From Synechococcus sp. RS9916 (GTDB lineage Bacteria; Cyanobacteriota; Cyanobacteriia; PCC-6307; Cyanobiaceae): DNA of 64,000 bases. Shown here in pieces: positions 20,064-30,186 of the stretch. Where the stretch lies: assembly GCF_000153825.1 (NCBI RefSeq), contig NZ_DS022299.1:1700869-1764868 (forward strand), written 5' to 3'. Within the stretch, counting starts at the first letter, position 1; each line of letters begins with the position of its first letter. Below the pieces are notes generated by a model that did not search any database, was not told where the DNA came from, and was given only the letters and a program-made list of their open reading frames with translations. The translations under genes and the position numbers were made by a program.

Positions 20064-21734
20064 TTGTCCGTGCTGGAGTTTGCCGTTAGCCCCCCGTTTG
20101 ATCCGCAACTGGTGGGCCTGCGACCCGAGTCGATTTCCACCGATGTTCCCTGGCTGAGCCTGTCGATCCTGTTCCCGATCGTCGGCGCGCTGATTGTTCC
20201 GTTCATACCCGACAAAGGGGAAGGGAAGCAGGTGCGCTGGTTTGCCCTCGGAATCGCACTGATCACCTTCCTGATCACCGTCGGGGCCTATCTCGACGGC
20301 TACGACCCGAGCATCAGTGGGCTGCAACTGGCAGAACGGGTGAGCTGGTTGCCCGATCTGGGCCTCACCTGGGCTGTCGGGGCCGACGGTCTCTCGATGC
20401 CGCTGATCCTGCTAACAAGCTTCATCACAGCCCTGGCTGTGCTGGCCGCCTGGCCGGTCACCTTCAAGCCCAAGCTGTTCTTTTTCCTGATCCTGGCCAT
20501 GGATGGTGGCCAGATCGCCGTGTTCGCCGTCCAGGACATGCTCCTGTTCTTCCTGGCCTGGGAACTGGAACTTCTTCCCGTTTATCTACTGCTGGCAATC
20601 TGGGGCGGAAAGAAACGGCAGTACGCCGCCACCAAATTCATCCTCTACACCGCCGGTAGTTCCCTGTTCATCCTGCTGGCTGCCCTCGCCATGGGCTTCT
20701 TCGGTGGCGGGACCCCCAATTTTGAATACAGCGTTCTGGCCCAGAAGGGCTTCGGCCATGGCTTCCAGCTGCTCTGTTATGCCGGCCTGCTGATTGCCTT
20801 CGGGGTGAAGCTGCCGATTGTTCCCCTGCACACCTGGTTACCGGATGCCCACGGCGAAGCCACAGCACCGGTCCACATGCTTCTCGCAGGCATCCTGCTG
20901 AAAATGGGCGGTTATGCCCTGCTCCGTTTCAACGCCGAAATGCTGCCGGAAGCGCACGCCCAGTTCGCGCCACTCCTCGTGGTGCTCGGCGTGGTGAACA
21001 TCATTTATGCGGCGCTGACGTCCTTTGCTCAAAGGAACCTGAAACGCAAGATCGCCTACAGCTCGATCAGCCATATGGGCTTCGTGTTGATCGGCATCGG
21101 CAGCTTCAGCGACCTGGGCACCAGTGGAGCCATGCTTCAGATGATCAGCCACGGCCTGATCGGCGCGAGCCTCTTCTTCCTGGTGGGAGCCACCTACGAC
21201 CGCACCCACACCCTTCAACTCGATGAGATGGGAGGTGTGGGCCAGAAGATGCGCATCATGTTTGCGCTCTGGACCGTTTGCTCCCTGGCCTCCCTGGCCC
21301 TGCCGGGCATGAGTGGCTTCGTGAGCGAACTGATGGTGTTTGCAGGCTTCGCAACCGACGAGGCCTACAGCCTGACCTTCCGAATCGTGATCGATGGTCT
21401 GGCCGCCGTCGGTGTGATTCTCACCCCCATCTACCTGCTCTCCATGCTTCGGGAGATCTTCTTCGGGAAGGAGAACAACGACCTGGTCTCCCACACCAAC
21501 CTGGTGGATGCAGAGCCCCGTGAGGTGTATGTAATCGGCTGCCTGCTTGTGCCCATCATCGGCATCGGCCTTTATCCCAAGCTGATGACCGACAGCTACC
21601 GGAGCTCGATCGAAGCCTTGGTCAACCGCGACGTGGTGGCCATGGAGCGGATCACCCAACCCACAGCTCCCCTGCTGCGCATGGCACCTCTCACCCCGGC
21701 ATTCGTGCAAGCACCATCGCTTCCCCAGGGCTGA
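20064..21734 (+). CDS. ndhD: NAD(P)H-quinone oxidoreductase subunit 4 (NdhD1)
   Basis: NdhD is the second distal proton-pumping subunit of NDH-1. The 556-residue protein shows the antiporter core, with [20 protein letters not shown] near 155, [18 protein letters not shown] near 250 and [19 protein letters not shown] near 330. Pairing with NdhF1 upstream suggests NdhD1 of the NDH-1L complex. The start is TTG at 20064 or GTG at 20070 (two residues shorter). The 118-base gap after ndhF contains no recognisable gene. Confidence 0.95.
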   Translation: MSVLEFAVSPPFDPQLVGLRPESISTDVPWLSLSILFPIVGALIVPFIPDKGEGKQVRWFALGIALITFLITVGAYLDGYDPSISGLQLAERVSWLPDLGLTWAVGADGLSMPLILLTSFITALAVLAAWPVTFKPKLFFFLILAMDGGQIAVFAVQDMLLFFLAWELELLPVYLLLAIWGGKKRQYAATKFILYTAGSSLFILLAALAMGFFGGGTPNFEYSVLAQKGFGHGFQLLCYAGLLIAFGVKLPIVPLHTWLPDAHGEATAPVHMLLAGILLKMGGYALLRFNAEMLPEAHAQFAPLLVVLGVVNIIYAALTSFAQRNLKRKIAYSSISHMGFVLIGIGSFSDLGTSGAMLQMISHGLIGASLFFLVGATYDRTHTLQLDEMGGVGQKMRIMFALWTVCSLASLALPGMSGFVSELMVFAGFATDEAYSLTFRIVIDGLAAVGVILTPIYLLSMLREIFFGKENNDLVSHTNLVDAEPREVYVIGCLLVPIIGIGLYPKLMTDSYRSSIEALVNRDVVAMERITQPTAPLLRMAPLTPAFVQAPSLPQG

Positions 21735-21819
21735 CGCGTAACGAACTTCGTCCGTTCGGCCTTCTGAACAGACGGGCGAGGCCGTCGCCCGTACGTTTCA
21801 CTGACGATCCTTTCTGACC

Positions 21820-22209
21820 ATGCGCCAGATCAACTTCGGCCTGATCTTCGCCTTCGGCCTGGTGATGGTGTTCTTCACCTTGGAGAACACCGCGGCCACC
21901 ACGGTGCACTTCCTTCCCGGCCTGCAATACACCCTTCCACTAGCCGCCGTGCTGCTCGTGGCTTCAGGGGTGGGAGCCGTTTCCGCCTGGTTCTTCGCCG
22001 CCTGGAGCGGCATGCTCAACACGGTGGAAACGCTTGGCAAAGAAGAGGAGATGCAAGCCCAACAGGTGCGCATCGAGGAACTGGAAACCGACCTCAACCG
22101 CTATCGGTCCACCGTCGAGACCCAGCTCGGACTTTTACCCTCCGCCAAGGTCAGCACAGATGGCGACCAGAACTCTGAGATTGACCAGCTTGATGTCAGT
22201 GCATCCTGA
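21820..22209 (+). CDS. LapA-like (DUF1049) membrane protein
   Basis: The 129-residue protein has two N-terminal membrane helices (about 5-22 and 38-62) and then a predicted coiled coil in the cytoplasm (ETLGKEEEMQAQQVRIEELE near 70-90). This is the layout of the LapA/DUF1049 family. In enterobacteria the related proteins assist lipopolysaccharide assembly, but the cyanobacterial role is unknown. It lies 85 bases after ndhD and 49 bases before scpA, co-directional with both. Confidence 0.8.
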   Translation: MRQINFGLIFAFGLVMVFFTLENTAATTVHFLPGLQYTLPLAAVLLVASGVGAVSAWFFAAWSGMLNTVETLGKEEEMQAQQVRIEELETDLNRYRSTVETQLGLLPSAKVSTDGDQNSEIDQLDVSAS

Positions 22210-22258
22210 GCTGGCGAAGAGGCTTCAACACCGATACCTTGCGAGCAGACTGGGTTGA

Positions 22259-23164
22259 GTGGTGTCCGAGATCAGCCGAAGTCAGCGCGCTGATGCCGGA
22301 GCACGCCTCGCCATCAGGCTTCTCCAGGACGCTGCCCAACGAGGCGACCTCGACCCCTGGGATGTCGATGTCATCGCAGTTGTCGATGGCTTTCTTGACC
22401 AGCTGCGCCAACGCATTGAAGTGCCGCGTCAGGTGCATGCGGCTCTGCAGGGCCGAGGCGGGAGCTACGAGCGCGATCTGGCCGACAGCAGCGAAGCGTT
22501 CCTCGCCGCCTCCGTGCTGGTGGGCCTCAAAGCCGAACTACTGGAGGCGCAAACCTTTCCGCCCGAGCCCGTCTTCGAAGAAGGCTTCGAAGCGGAGCTT
22601 GGAGACCAAGGCTGGCTGGATCCCGACTTCAACTTGCCCAGACGACCGGAACGGCACCTGGAGCGGCGGCCTGTTGCACCTCCACCGCTACGGAGACCCG
22701 TCACCCTGGGCGAGCTGATCGAACAGCTGGAATCCATTGCCGAGCAGCTGGAAACCGACGAGCTGGAAATGCGTCGGCGGCAGAAGAAAAAACGCTTCAG
22801 CAACCGCGAAGCGATTGCCCAGGTGGCCGCTCTGGCCCACCGAGAGAAACTGCCCGAGACCACCGCCGCTCTGGGGGTCTTTCTGCAGGAATGGGAAGAG
22901 GGCCTGCACTGGACCGATTTCGAACAGCTGGTGCTGCGCTGGTGCGAAGTAGCACCCCCTGACCTCGACACTGACCGGGTCGGCGTGTTCTGGGCCCTGC
23001 TCTTTCTCTCCTCCCAGGGGCAAGTGGAACTACAGCAGGAGGGGTCTCTGCATGGCCCTCTCCAACTGAAACGTCTTCTCGCCCCCGGAAGCATGGCCCA
23101 GCTGCCGATCACCAGGCTTGACGTGCCAGCTGTTGTGCCGGCCGGAGAAGCGGTTGCTGCTTGA
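22259..23164 (+). CDS. scpA: Segregation and condensation protein A (ScpA)
   Basis: ScpA is the kleisin subunit that bridges SMC heads in the bacterial chromosome condensation complex. The 301-residue protein has the family N-terminus AIRLLQDAAQRGDLDPWDVD near 18-37, then a conserved helix SEAFLAASVLVGLKAELLEA. A variable charged middle and a C-terminal winged-helix region (QVAALAHREKLPETTAALGV and later) follow. Two adjacent GTG codons at 22259 and 22262 are possible starts. ScpB and SMC are not in the window. Confidence 0.85.
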   Translation: MVSEISRSQRADAGARLAIRLLQDAAQRGDLDPWDVDVIAVVDGFLDQLRQRIEVPRQVHAALQGRGGSYERDLADSSEAFLAASVLVGLKAELLEAQTFPPEPVFEEGFEAELGDQGWLDPDFNLPRRPERHLERRPVAPPPLRRPVTLGELIEQLESIAEQLETDELEMRRRQKKKRFSNREAIAQVAALAHREKLPETTAALGVFLQEWEEGLHWTDFEQLVLRWCEVAPPDLDTDRVGVFWALLFLSSQGQVELQQEGSLHGPLQLKRLLAPGSMAQLPITRLDVPAVVPAGEAVAA

Positions 23165-23207
23165 TCTGGCCTTTATGTTGACCTATCGATCTGAGGCCTG
23201 AAGCGCC

Positions 23208-24389
23208 ATGAAGGCGATGATCCTGGCGGCCGGCAAGGGGACGCGGGTACAGCCGATCACGCATGTGATCCCCAAGCCGATGATTCCCATCCTGCAGAAG
23301 CCAGTGATGGAATTTCTGCTGGAGCTCCTCAAGGAGCACGGGGTCAAAGAGGTGATGGTGAATGTCTCCCACCTCGCCGAAGAGATCGAAAACTATTTCC
23401 GCGATGGCCAGCGCTTCGGCGTGGAAATCGCTTACAGCTTCGAGGGCCGGATTGAAGACGGCGAACTGATCGGTGATGCGCTGGGATCCGCTGGGGGTCT
23501 CAAAAAGATCCAGGATTTCCAGCCCTTTTTCGATGACACCTTCGTGGTGCTCTGCGGCGATGCCCTGATCGATCTCGACCTGAGTGAAGCGGTCCGCCGC
23601 CACCGGGAGAAAGGCGCCATCGCCAGCATCGTCACCAAGCGCGTCCCCCGGGATCAGGTGAGCAGCTACGGCGTTGTGGTGACCGATGACGCCGGTCGCA
23701 TCAGTGCCTTCCAGGAAAAGCCCACGGTTGATGAAGCCCTGAGCGACACGATCAACACCGGCATCTACATCTTCGAGCCGGAGATCTTCGCGCACATTCC
23801 CTCGGGTCAAGCCTTTGACATCGGCTCTGATCTGTTCCCAAAGCTGGTGGAGCAAGACGCTCCCTTCTACGCCCTACCAATGGATTTCGAGTGGGTGGAT
23901 ATCGGCAAAGTGCCCGACTACTGGCAAGCCATTCGCAGCGTGCTTCTGGGCGAGGTCCGTCAGGTGGGCATCCCGGGCAAAGAAGTCCGTCCGGGCGTGT
24001 TCACCGGCCTGAATGTGGCCGCCAATTGGGACAAGATCAACGTGCAGGGTCCTGTCTACGTGGGTGGCATGACCAAAATTGAAGACGGTGCCACCCTGAT
24101 CGGCCCGGCCATGATTGGGCCCAGTTGCTCGATCTGCGAAGGAGCAGTGATCGACAACTCGATCATCTTCGACTATTCGCGAATCGGCCCTGGCGTCCAG
24201 TTGGTGGAAAAACTGGTGTTCGGCCGCTACTGCGTGGGCAAAGACGGCGACCACTTTGACCTGCAGGAGGCAGCCCTCGACTGGTTGATCACCGATGCCC
24301 GCAGAGCTGATCTGATCGAACCCTCCCCGCAGCAAAAGGCCATGGCCGAACTGCTGGGCACAGACCTCACACCGACGCCAGGGGGCTGA
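23208..24389 (+). CDS. NDP-sugar pyrophosphorylase (mannose-1-phosphate guanylyltransferase-like)
   Basis: The 393-residue enzyme transfers a nucleotide to a sugar 1-phosphate, supplying activated sugar for polysaccharide or lipopolysaccharide. The N-terminal nucleotidyltransferase domain has LAAGKGTRVQP (7-17), the metal-binding GDALIDLDL near 117 and a sugar-binding EWVDIG near 228. From about 265 there is a left-handed beta-helix pattern (PVYVGGMTKIEDGATLIGPA, then IGPSCSICEGAVIDNS). The specific sugar cannot be decided by eye; mannose or glucose are the usual substrates. Its 3' end overlaps the convergent metF by 23 bases. Confidence 0.85.
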   Translation: MKAMILAAGKGTRVQPITHVIPKPMIPILQKPVMEFLLELLKEHGVKEVMVNVSHLAEEIENYFRDGQRFGVEIAYSFEGRIEDGELIGDALGSAGGLKKIQDFQPFFDDTFVVLCGDALIDLDLSEAVRRHREKGAIASIVTKRVPRDQVSSYGVVVTDDAGRISAFQEKPTVDEALSDTINTGIYIFEPEIFAHIPSGQAFDIGSDLFPKLVEQDAPFYALPMDFEWVDIGKVPDYWQAIRSVLLGEVRQVGIPGKEVRPGVFTGLNVAANWDKINVQGPVYVGGMTKIEDGATLIGPAMIGPSCSICEGAVIDNSIIFDYSRIGPGVQLVEKLVFGRYCVGKDGDHFDLQEAALDWLITDARRADLIEPSPQQKAMAELLGTDLTPTPGG

Positions 24390-25266
24390 TCCCCGCTTGA
24401 TCCAGCACCAGCGGTAGGCGTTCTTCGGCGCGCACTGCCATCAGATGCACCCCCTGGGCCACACCGAGGTAGGAGCGCACCTGTTCAGCTGCAATAGCGA
24501 TGCCCTCAGCAGCTGGATCAGCAGCAGCATCAAGGCGCGCAATCAAGGACTCCGGGATACAGGCACCCGGCACCATGCGATTGATGAATAGGGCGTTCTT
24601 GGCCGACTTCAGCAGAAACACCCCCGCCAACACCGGCAACTCCAGCGGTTCAGCCACCTGACGGCAAAAATCCTCCAGCACCGCCGCATCCATCACCATT
24701 TGCGTCTGCACAAAGCGGGCACCAGCGTCACGCTTGCGCTCCAGGCGACGCAACAACCCACTCTGACTGGGGCAATGGGGATCTGCAGCCGCTCCGGCAA
24801 ACAGCGCCGTCGGACCATCGGGGAGACGCTCCTTCACAGGGTCCTCGCCGCGGTTAAAAGCCGTGACCTGGCGCAGCAACCGCACGGACTCAAGCTCATT
24901 CACCGGCCGAGCTGCGGGCTGATCACCGGCTCGCACTGGATCACCGGTAAGACACAGCAGATTGCGGATCCCGAGGGCATGGGCACCAAGCAGATCTGCC
25001 TGCAAACCGATCCGGTTGCGATCACGACAGGCCACCTGAAGCACAGGCTCCAGACCGGCATCCAGCAGCAGACGACACACGGCCAGGCTGCTCATGCGCA
25101 TCACAGCACGACTGCCATCGGTGACATTAATGGCGTGCACACGGCCCCGCAGTGCTTCTGCCATGGCCAGGGTGTGGGACACATCACCACCCCTGGGAGG
25201 CATCACCTCGGCTGTGATTGTTGCTGCCCCGGCTGCCAGATTGCGCTGCAGCGCCGTGGTCTCCAT
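24367..25266 (-). CDS. metF: 5,10-methylenetetrahydrofolate reductase (MetF family)
   Basis: MetF makes 5-methyltetrahydrofolate for methionine synthesis. The 299-residue protein is a TIM barrel of normal length. TAEVMPPRGGDVSHTLAMAE near the N-terminus corresponds to the catalytic-glutamate strand. RNLLCLTGDPVRAGDQP near 108 contacts FAD, and GARFVQTQMVMD near 185 contacts folate. It is read from an ATG at 25266 and is divergent from pedR. The 3' end overlaps the convergent nucleotidyltransferase gene. Confidence 0.9.
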   Translation of the reverse strand: METTALQRNLAAGAATITAEVMPPRGGDVSHTLAMAEALRGRVHAINVTDGSRAVMRMSSLAVCRLLLDAGLEPVLQVACRDRNRIGLQADLLGAHALGIRNLLCLTGDPVRAGDQPAARPVNELESVRLLRQVTAFNRGEDPVKERLPDGPTALFAGAAADPHCPSQSGLLRRLERKRDAGARFVQTQMVMDAAVLEDFCRQVAEPLELPVLAGVFLLKSAKNALFINRMVPGACIPESLIARLDAAADPAAEGIAIAAEQVRSYLGVAQGVHLMAVRAEERLPLVLDQAGISPLASV

Positions 25267-25360
25267 CCCAAATTGCGTTTACCCAGCAGCCACTATGGGG
25301 GATCGGGATCACACTGGTGGAACGTGCCTAGGATGATCAAATGATGGGGAGGCAGCGACG

Positions 25361-25639
25361 ATGAGCAGCGGCGGCACTCCGGGCTCGATGAGCGTTTCCC
25401 TCTCCGGACGCGAACTGGAAATCATCGAGCTGGTGGCTGAAGGGCTCACCAACCAGGAGATTGCCGAGCGACTCACCATCAGCAAGCGAACCGTGGACAA
25501 CCACGTGAGCAATGTGTTCACCAAAACCGGATCCAAAAACCGGGTGGCGCTGCTGAATTGGGCGATGGATCACGGCAAGATCTGCCGGGATGGCTTCAAC
25601 TGCTGTGCCCTTCCTGACGACGGGACCGACGCTTCTTGA
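25361..25639 (+). CDS. pedR: LuxR-type regulator PedR
   Basis: The 92-residue protein is a lone LuxR/NarL helix-turn-helix domain (LSGRELEIIELVAEGLTNQE through SKRTVDNHVSNVFTKTG) with no receiver domain. This is the format of PedR, the cyanobacterial regulator that senses photosynthetic electron flow through reduced thioredoxin. Two cysteines near the C-terminus (residues 76 and 82-83 in KICRDGFNCCA) could carry redox control. A good ribosome-binding site, GGGGAGG at 25346-25352, is eight bases before the ATG. It overlaps the small minus-strand gene at its 3' end. Confidence 0.85.
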   Translation: MSSGGTPGSMSVSLSGRELEIIELVAEGLTNQEIAERLTISKRTVDNHVSNVFTKTGSKNRVALLNWAMDHGKICRDGFNCCALPDDGTDAS

Positions 25640-25781
25640 ATCCCGGCACCGCTGGCCTGGGCATGGGCAACAACGAACAACTTGAAAGCGGAAGCCCGAA
25701 GAGCTGGGCATAGGCCTCGCAGGCCTCCACATCACCACCCATGAAGCGGAGGATGCCGTCGTTGTCGTAGAGGCCATACAT
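25596..25781 (-). CDS. Small conserved picocyanobacterial protein, function unknown
   Basis: The 61-residue product starts MYGLYDNDGILRFMGGDVEA, continues with CEAYAQLFGLPLSS and ends in a basic tail. I recognise this N-terminal pattern as typical of short proteins conserved in marine Synechococcus and Prochlorococcus, but no function is known to me. The start at 25781 (ATG) was chosen because the conserved part begins there. The frame is open to 25811. The last 44 bases are antisense to the pedR 3' end, so the two convergent transcripts overlap. Confidence 0.6.
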   Translation of the reverse strand: MYGLYDNDGILRFMGGDVEACEAYAQLFGLPLSSCSLLPMPRPAVPGFKKRRSRRQEGHSS

Positions 25782-25850
25782 TGCCTCACCTCCCGCAATC
25801 AGGGTTGTCAACCAGCTGCGCCGAGCAGCCCCGACACTTACCCCGCAAAT

Positions 25851-26351
25851 CTAAAGCAAATCAAAAGAATCTTTCAAGTCGCTCGGCCAGCGCGAAAGGG
25901 GATGGGAAGCCAGAGCAGCATTGCTCCAGCGGTTGTCTCCTGTGATTTCCAGACCGCACCAGGAGGGCAGCTCCAGTGGCGTATCAACAGACGGAAGTTC
26001 TACCTCTGCGAGCACAAGGGGAGCGTTCTCGCCCGCAAAGCAATCCACAACCCAATCCCCACCGGGGAGGTTCAGGGCGTAGCGGGTTTTGGTGAGTTGC
26101 TGCGGAGCCAGGAGCCAGAGACCCTCAGCATCCGCCAGGGGCAGCGGATACTCAAACTCATGGCGGGCATACCCTCCCGCAGGAGCCTTGAGGGTCAACC
26201 AAGCCTGCTGCGCATCCTTAATGCGCAAACGCACGGTGACCCCCTGCTCCGAACTGGCCAGGTAGCCCTGGCGTAGCGCTTGAGGCGCACCCGCCAAAGC
26301 CCGCCAAGCGTCGGAGCAGACCAGAAAGCGTCGTTCGATCTCCAAGGCCAT
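25851..26351 (-). CDS. CYTH domain protein (inorganic triphosphatase-like)
   Basis: The 166-residue protein is a CYTH-fold protein, a tunnel enzyme family acting on triphosphates or cyclic nucleotides. The signature ExExK is seen as EIERR at residues 4-8, with Arg in place of the usual final Lys. Further charged strands follow (VTVRLRIKD, WLTLKAP, RHEFEYPLP, VLAEVELPS), in the expected order. It starts eight bases after nadK and is the last gene of a long minus-strand run. Most bacterial members hydrolyse tripolyphosphate, and I infer the same here. Confidence 0.85.
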   Translation of the reverse strand: MALEIERRFLVCSDAWRALAGAPQALRQGYLASSEQGVTVRLRIKDAQQAWLTLKAPAGGYARHEFEYPLPLADAEGLWLLAPQQLTKTRYALNLPGGDWVVDCFAGENAPLVLAEVELPSVDTPLELPSWCGLEITGDNRWSNAALASHPLSRWPSDLKDSFDLL

Positions 26352-26359
26352 GGGCAACG

Positions 26360-27310
26360 TCAGTTGGGAGAAGGAGTGGACGCCACCAGGCTGCCGGCCC
26401 AATGCAACTTCTGGGCCAGTGTGCGGTAGTAAGACGGCCGCTGATCCAGCTGCAACATCAACGCATGATGGGGCGCGCGCTGCACCACGCAGCACTCTCC
26501 TGGATCGAGCACCGTGCCCGAAACGCCATCCTTCCAGAGCTTGACCTGTTGCGCCCCTTCCCCCAGGGGCCAGATCATCAGTCGAGCGCGTGGAGGCACC
26601 ACCACGGGGCGACTGGACAAGCTCATGGGACAAATCGGACTGACGATGATGGCATCGATCCCTGGATGCAAGATCGGCCCCCCGGAGGCCATGGCATAGC
26701 CAGTGGAGCCGGTGGGCGTTGCCAAGATGAGGCCATCACCCCGCACCTGATCCACCACCTCGCCATCAATCTCCAGCTCCAGCGTGCAGGTGGGAGCCAG
26801 ATCCTCCTGATGGGGACGCAGATACAAATCATTGAAGGCCCAATGACGCTCAGGCCCTTGAACGCCTGTGGCTGGAACGCTTTGGCCCTGCTCGAGGGCA
26901 CAACGCAGATCACGACCGTGGTGCACCGTGGCCTGCAACATCATCCGCTGCTCCACAGCGAACTGATCGGTTTGCAGACGCTCCCAGAGCTCACATCCAC
27001 CGAGCATGGAAGGCTCGTGGGTGAGAAAGCCCAGGTGCCCACCCACGTTGAAACAGAGAATCGGCACCTCATGGACTGCAAGGTGGCGAGCAGCTCCGAG
27101 CACCGTTCCATCACCACCCAACACCACCGCCAGGTCGGGCAGCTCCGGCTGCGTGGCCAGCAAACCGGGATAAGGATCAGCAGTCTGGCCACTCATGGCC
27201 AGCGTGACCTGAACTCCAAGCGAAGACAGATCCTTGGCGCATCGCCGCGCTTCTCGCAGCGCCACGGGACTGTCTGCTCTGTAAATCAACCAGACCCGAT
27301 CGAGGCGCAT
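26360..27310 (-). CDS. nadK: NAD kinase
   Basis: NAD kinase makes NADP from NAD and ATP or polyphosphate. The 316-residue protein has the catalytic GGDGT motif near 65 ([17 protein letters not shown]) and the NAD-binding segment [17 protein letters not shown] near 205. It is encoded 20 bases after ndhE and directly before the CYTH gene, so it belongs to the same minus-strand run as the NDH-1 genes. An NADP(H)-producing enzyme next to an electron-transfer complex is plausible co-regulation, though this is inference. Confidence 0.95.
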   Translation of the reverse strand: MRLDRVWLIYRADSPVALREARRCAKDLSSLGVQVTLAMSGQTADPYPGLLATQPELPDLAVVLGGDGTVLGAARHLAVHEVPILCFNVGGHLGFLTHEPSMLGGCELWERLQTDQFAVEQRMMLQATVHHGRDLRCALEQGQSVPATGVQGPERHWAFNDLYLRPHQEDLAPTCTLELEIDGEVVDQVRGDGLILATPTGSTGYAMASGGPILHPGIDAIIVSPICPMSLSSRPVVVPPRARLMIWPLGEGAQQVKLWKDGVSGTVLDPGECCVVQRAPHHALMLQLDQRPSYYRTLAQKLHWAGSLVASTPSPN

Positions 27311-27329
27311 GAAGATCAGGCGCCGGCTC

Positions 27330-27659
27330 TTACCAGCGCAGCAGGTTGAAGCGTTCCATATCCACTGTGACGCGGTTGCGATAAAGCGACAAAAGAATCG
27401 CCAGGCCTACAGCGGCTTCAGCAGCGGCCACGGTGATCACAAACACGGCAAACACCTGTCCACGGATGAGATCACCATCCACATAGGAAGAGAAGGCCAT
27501 CAGGTTGATGTTCACAGCATTGAGCATCAGCTCAATGCTCATCAGCACCCGCACGGCATTGCGGCTGTTGATCAATCCCCAGACGCCAGTGCAGAAGAGC
27601 ACTGCGGCCAGCAGAAGAAAGGCCTCCAAGGGAACAGATCCGCTCAACAGCTCAGACAT
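27330..27659 (-). CDS. ndhE: NAD(P)H-quinone oxidoreductase subunit 4L (NdhE)
   Basis: NdhE (NuoK homologue) is a small membrane subunit of NDH-1. The 109-residue protein has three helices. The second contains the conserved glutamate in [15 protein letters not shown] near 40-54, part of the proton path. It follows ndhG after about 50 bases in the conserved order ndhA-ndhI-ndhG-ndhE. Confidence 0.96.
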   Translation of the reverse strand: MSELLSGSVPLEAFLLLAAVLFCTGVWGLINSRNAVRVLMSIELMLNAVNINLMAFSSYVDGDLIRGQVFAVFVITVAAAEAAVGLAILLSLYRNRVTVDMERFNLLRW

Positions 27660-27712
27660 GGGGCAGCGATAAAAACGGAACGGTGAAACAAGTGGGGATC
27701 AGCCTCCGGCGA

Positions 27713-28315
27713 TCAGGCTGGAGGCTGATCAACCAACAGAGGGGTGCGTGACTTTTCGATCAAGCCCTGATCAGCGGCCTGGCCGGTCCCCAGGTCAGTC
27801 GCCTGCACATCACGGCGTGCCAGCACGATCGCACCGATCATCGCCATCAACAGAAGAACGGAGGCGAGCTCAAAGGGAAGCAGGTAGTCGGTGAAGAGGT
27901 GTTCACCGATCCGCACGGTGGCGTCTTCACCCACTGCTGCTGGGCCAGGCACGGCCCAGGGGGTAGTCAGAGCCACCCGCACCAAGAGAGCGAAGAGACC
28001 GGCACAGACACCACCGGAAATCAGTCGCCGGGTCTGGAGACCCTTAATGGGGGCGAGATCTTCGCGCTTGTTCACGAGCATGATCGCGAACAGGATCAAA
28101 ACGTTGACCGCACCGACGTAAACCAGCACTTGGGCTGCTGCCACAAAACTGGCATTGAGAAGCAGATAGAGCCCCGCCACCGCCATGAACACACCTCCGA
28201 GCAGGAAGGCGGAGTAAACGATGTTGCTGAGAAGCACCACACCGAGGGCGCCGATGGCGACCACGGATGCGAGCACAAGGAAACAGATGAGCTGGGTGGA
28301 CGCAGCAATCGTCAT
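27713..28315 (-). CDS. ndhG: NAD(P)H-quinone oxidoreductase subunit 6 (NdhG)
   Basis: NdhG (NuoJ homologue) is a membrane subunit of NDH-1. The 200-residue protein has five predicted helices, with the family segment [20 protein letters not shown] near 60-80. A soluble C-terminal tail of about 35 residues follows. Its start overlaps the ndhI stop by four bases, which indicates translational coupling. Confidence 0.95.
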   Translation of the reverse strand: MTIAASTQLICFLVLASVVAIGALGVVLLSNIVYSAFLLGGVFMAVAGLYLLLNASFVAAAQVLVYVGAVNVLILFAIMLVNKREDLAPIKGLQTRRLISGGVCAGLFALLVRVALTTPWAVPGPAAVGEDATVRIGEHLFTDYLLPFELASVLLLMAMIGAIVLARRDVQATDLGTGQAADQGLIEKSRTPLLVDQPPA

Positions 28316-28956
28316 CCTGCGTTCTCCTCCTTGCTGGGGGCAGTCGTTGAGGATTCTCCCTCATTCGCTGCTGGCTTGGGCAGGGTAGCCAGCACTTGGT
28401 CCGGAAGCTGTCCGGCGCGAGGGCGATCAGCTGCAACGCCATGGGGATCCATCTCGCCTGCCGGTAGATAGGCAAGCTCGCGCAATGGCTGCACCGAGGG
28501 GTCCGTGGTGACGCTGGTGGGAAGGCGACCCAAAGCGACGTTGTCGAAGTTGAGGCTGTGGCGATCAAAGGCCGCGAGCTCGTACTCCTCAGTCATCGAC
28601 AGGCAGTTGGTGGGGCAGTACTCCACGCAGTTGCCACAGAAAATACAAACGCCGAAATCGATCGAATAGTTGCGCAGCTCCTTTTTCTTGGTTGCCTTGT
28701 TCATCACCCAATCAACGACCGGGAGATTGATCGGGCAGACACGAACGCACACCTCACAGGCGATGCATTTGTCGAACTCGTAGTGAATGCGCCCCCTGTA
28801 ACGCTCCGATGGAATCAGCTTCTCGTAGGGGTACTGCACCGTGACAGGACGGCGCTTCATGTGGTCAAACGTGACCGCCAACCCCTGGGTCAGATTGCGG
28901 GCGGCATCAACGGCATCCCTGGTGTAGTCACCAACCTGCTTGAGGAATCCGAACAT
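28312..28956 (-). CDS. ndhI: NAD(P)H-quinone oxidoreductase subunit I (NdhI)
   Basis: NdhI carries two 4Fe-4S clusters that pass electrons to plastoquinone in NDH-1. The 214-residue protein shows both ferredoxin motifs, [12 protein letters not shown] near 63 and [12 protein letters not shown] near 103. It is longer than bacterial NuoI because of a Pro/Ser/Glu-rich C-terminal tail, as in other cyanobacteria. It sits between ndhA and ndhG on the minus strand. Confidence 0.96.
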   Translation of the reverse strand: MFGFLKQVGDYTRDAVDAARNLTQGLAVTFDHMKRRPVTVQYPYEKLIPSERYRGRIHYEFDKCIACEVCVRVCPINLPVVDWVMNKATKKKELRNYSIDFGVCIFCGNCVEYCPTNCLSMTEEYELAAFDRHSLNFDNVALGRLPTSVTTDPSVQPLRELAYLPAGEMDPHGVAADRPRAGQLPDQVLATLPKPAANEGESSTTAPSKEENAG

Positions 28957-29007
28957 GGCCTGGGTGAAGGAAAAACGGGGAGCGGGTGAGAAGTTGCGAG
29001 CGCCGGA

Positions 29008-30168
29008 TCAGCCGCCGAACGCGACAGGAAAAGCGAGCTTGAGAGCTGCCGTCACCAGCAGATTGACCAGGGCCAGAGGCAGAAGGAACTTCCACCCCAG
29101 GTTGAGCAGCTGGTCGATGCGCACGCGGGGTGTGGTCCACCGCAGCAGGATGGCGAAGAACACCAGCAGGTAGGCCTTGAGCACAGTCATGACGATGCCC
29201 ACGGTGCCCGTGATCACCTGCACCAAAGGCGCATCCACCGACTGACCCAGCCAGCCAGCCAGCCACTCGACCGGAATCGGGAAGCCCCAGCCTCCGAGGT
29301 AGAGAACGGAAACCAGAAGCGCCGAAAGCACCAGGTTGATGTAGCTGCCCAGATAGAAGAGGGCAAACTTCATGCCGGCGTATTCAGTCTGGTAGCCGGC
29401 CACCAGTTCCTCTTCAGCCTCAGGGAGGTCAAAGGGAAGGCGCTCACATTCCGCCAGGGCGCAGATCCAGAAAATCAGGAAGCCCACGGGCTGGCGCCAG
29501 ATGTTCCAACTCAGCAAACCCGCACCGGTCTGTTGATTGACGATGTCGATGGTGCTGAGCGAGTTGCTCATCATCACGATCGCCAAAACGGCCAGCGCCA
29601 GTGGGATCTCGTAGCTGATCGACTGCGCCGCGGCCCTCAGTCCACCCAGCAGGGAATATTTGTTGTTGGAGGCATAACCACTCATCAGCAGACCAATGGG
29701 CTGAATGCTGCTGAGTGAAATCCATAGAAAAATGCCGATGCCCACATTGCTGACCAGCAGGTTCTGACCGAACGGAACGATCAACCAGGACAAGATCACT
29801 GGCACCACCACCAGCACGGGGCCGAGGGTGAACAGCAGGCTGTCGGCACGCGCCGGAATGATGTCTTCCTTCACCAGGAGCTTGAGGCCATCAGCCAGAG
29901 GCTGGAGCACCCCAAGAGCACCGGCGTATTCAGGACCAATGCGCTGCTGAACGGCCGCCGAGATTTTGCGCTCTAGCCAGACCGTGACCAGCACCCCGAC
30001 CACAGCCGCCACCAGCACCAGCAGCATCGGCAGCGGCAGCCAGATCAGATGAGCCAGATCTGAGGAGAGGCCAAACCCTTGCAAAGCCTCACTGAAGCTG
30101 CGCTCCAGATCGAGGCCGGGCGTTACCAGGGCCGTCGTTGTGGTGGCGAAGGGGGGCACCATGTTCAC
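29008..30168 (-). CDS. ndhA: NAD(P)H-quinone oxidoreductase subunit 1 (NdhA)
   Basis: NdhA (NuoH homologue) is the membrane subunit that forms part of the quinone site of NDH-1. The 386-residue protein has eight or more helices and the conserved loop segments [19 protein letters not shown] near 66-84, [20 protein letters not shown] near 165 and [19 protein letters not shown] near 250. The start is ATG at 30168 or the next ATG at 30162. It begins 18 bases after the citrate synthase stop. Confidence 0.96.
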   Translation of the reverse strand: MNMVPPFATTTTALVTPGLDLERSFSEALQGFGLSSDLAHLIWLPLPMLLVLVAAVVGVLVTVWLERKISAAVQQRIGPEYAGALGVLQPLADGLKLLVKEDIIPARADSLLFTLGPVLVVVPVILSWLIVPFGQNLLVSNVGIGIFLWISLSSIQPIGLLMSGYASNNKYSLLGGLRAAAQSISYEIPLALAVLAIVMMSNSLSTIDIVNQQTGAGLLSWNIWRQPVGFLIFWICALAECERLPFDLPEAEEELVAGYQTEYAGMKFALFYLGSYINLVLSALLVSVLYLGGWGFPIPVEWLAGWLGQSVDAPLVQVITGTVGIVMTVLKAYLLVFFAILLRWTTPRVRIDQLLNLGWKFLLPLALVNLLVTAALKLAFPVAFGG

Positions 30169-30186
30169 GGTTGTGATGAGGGCAAC

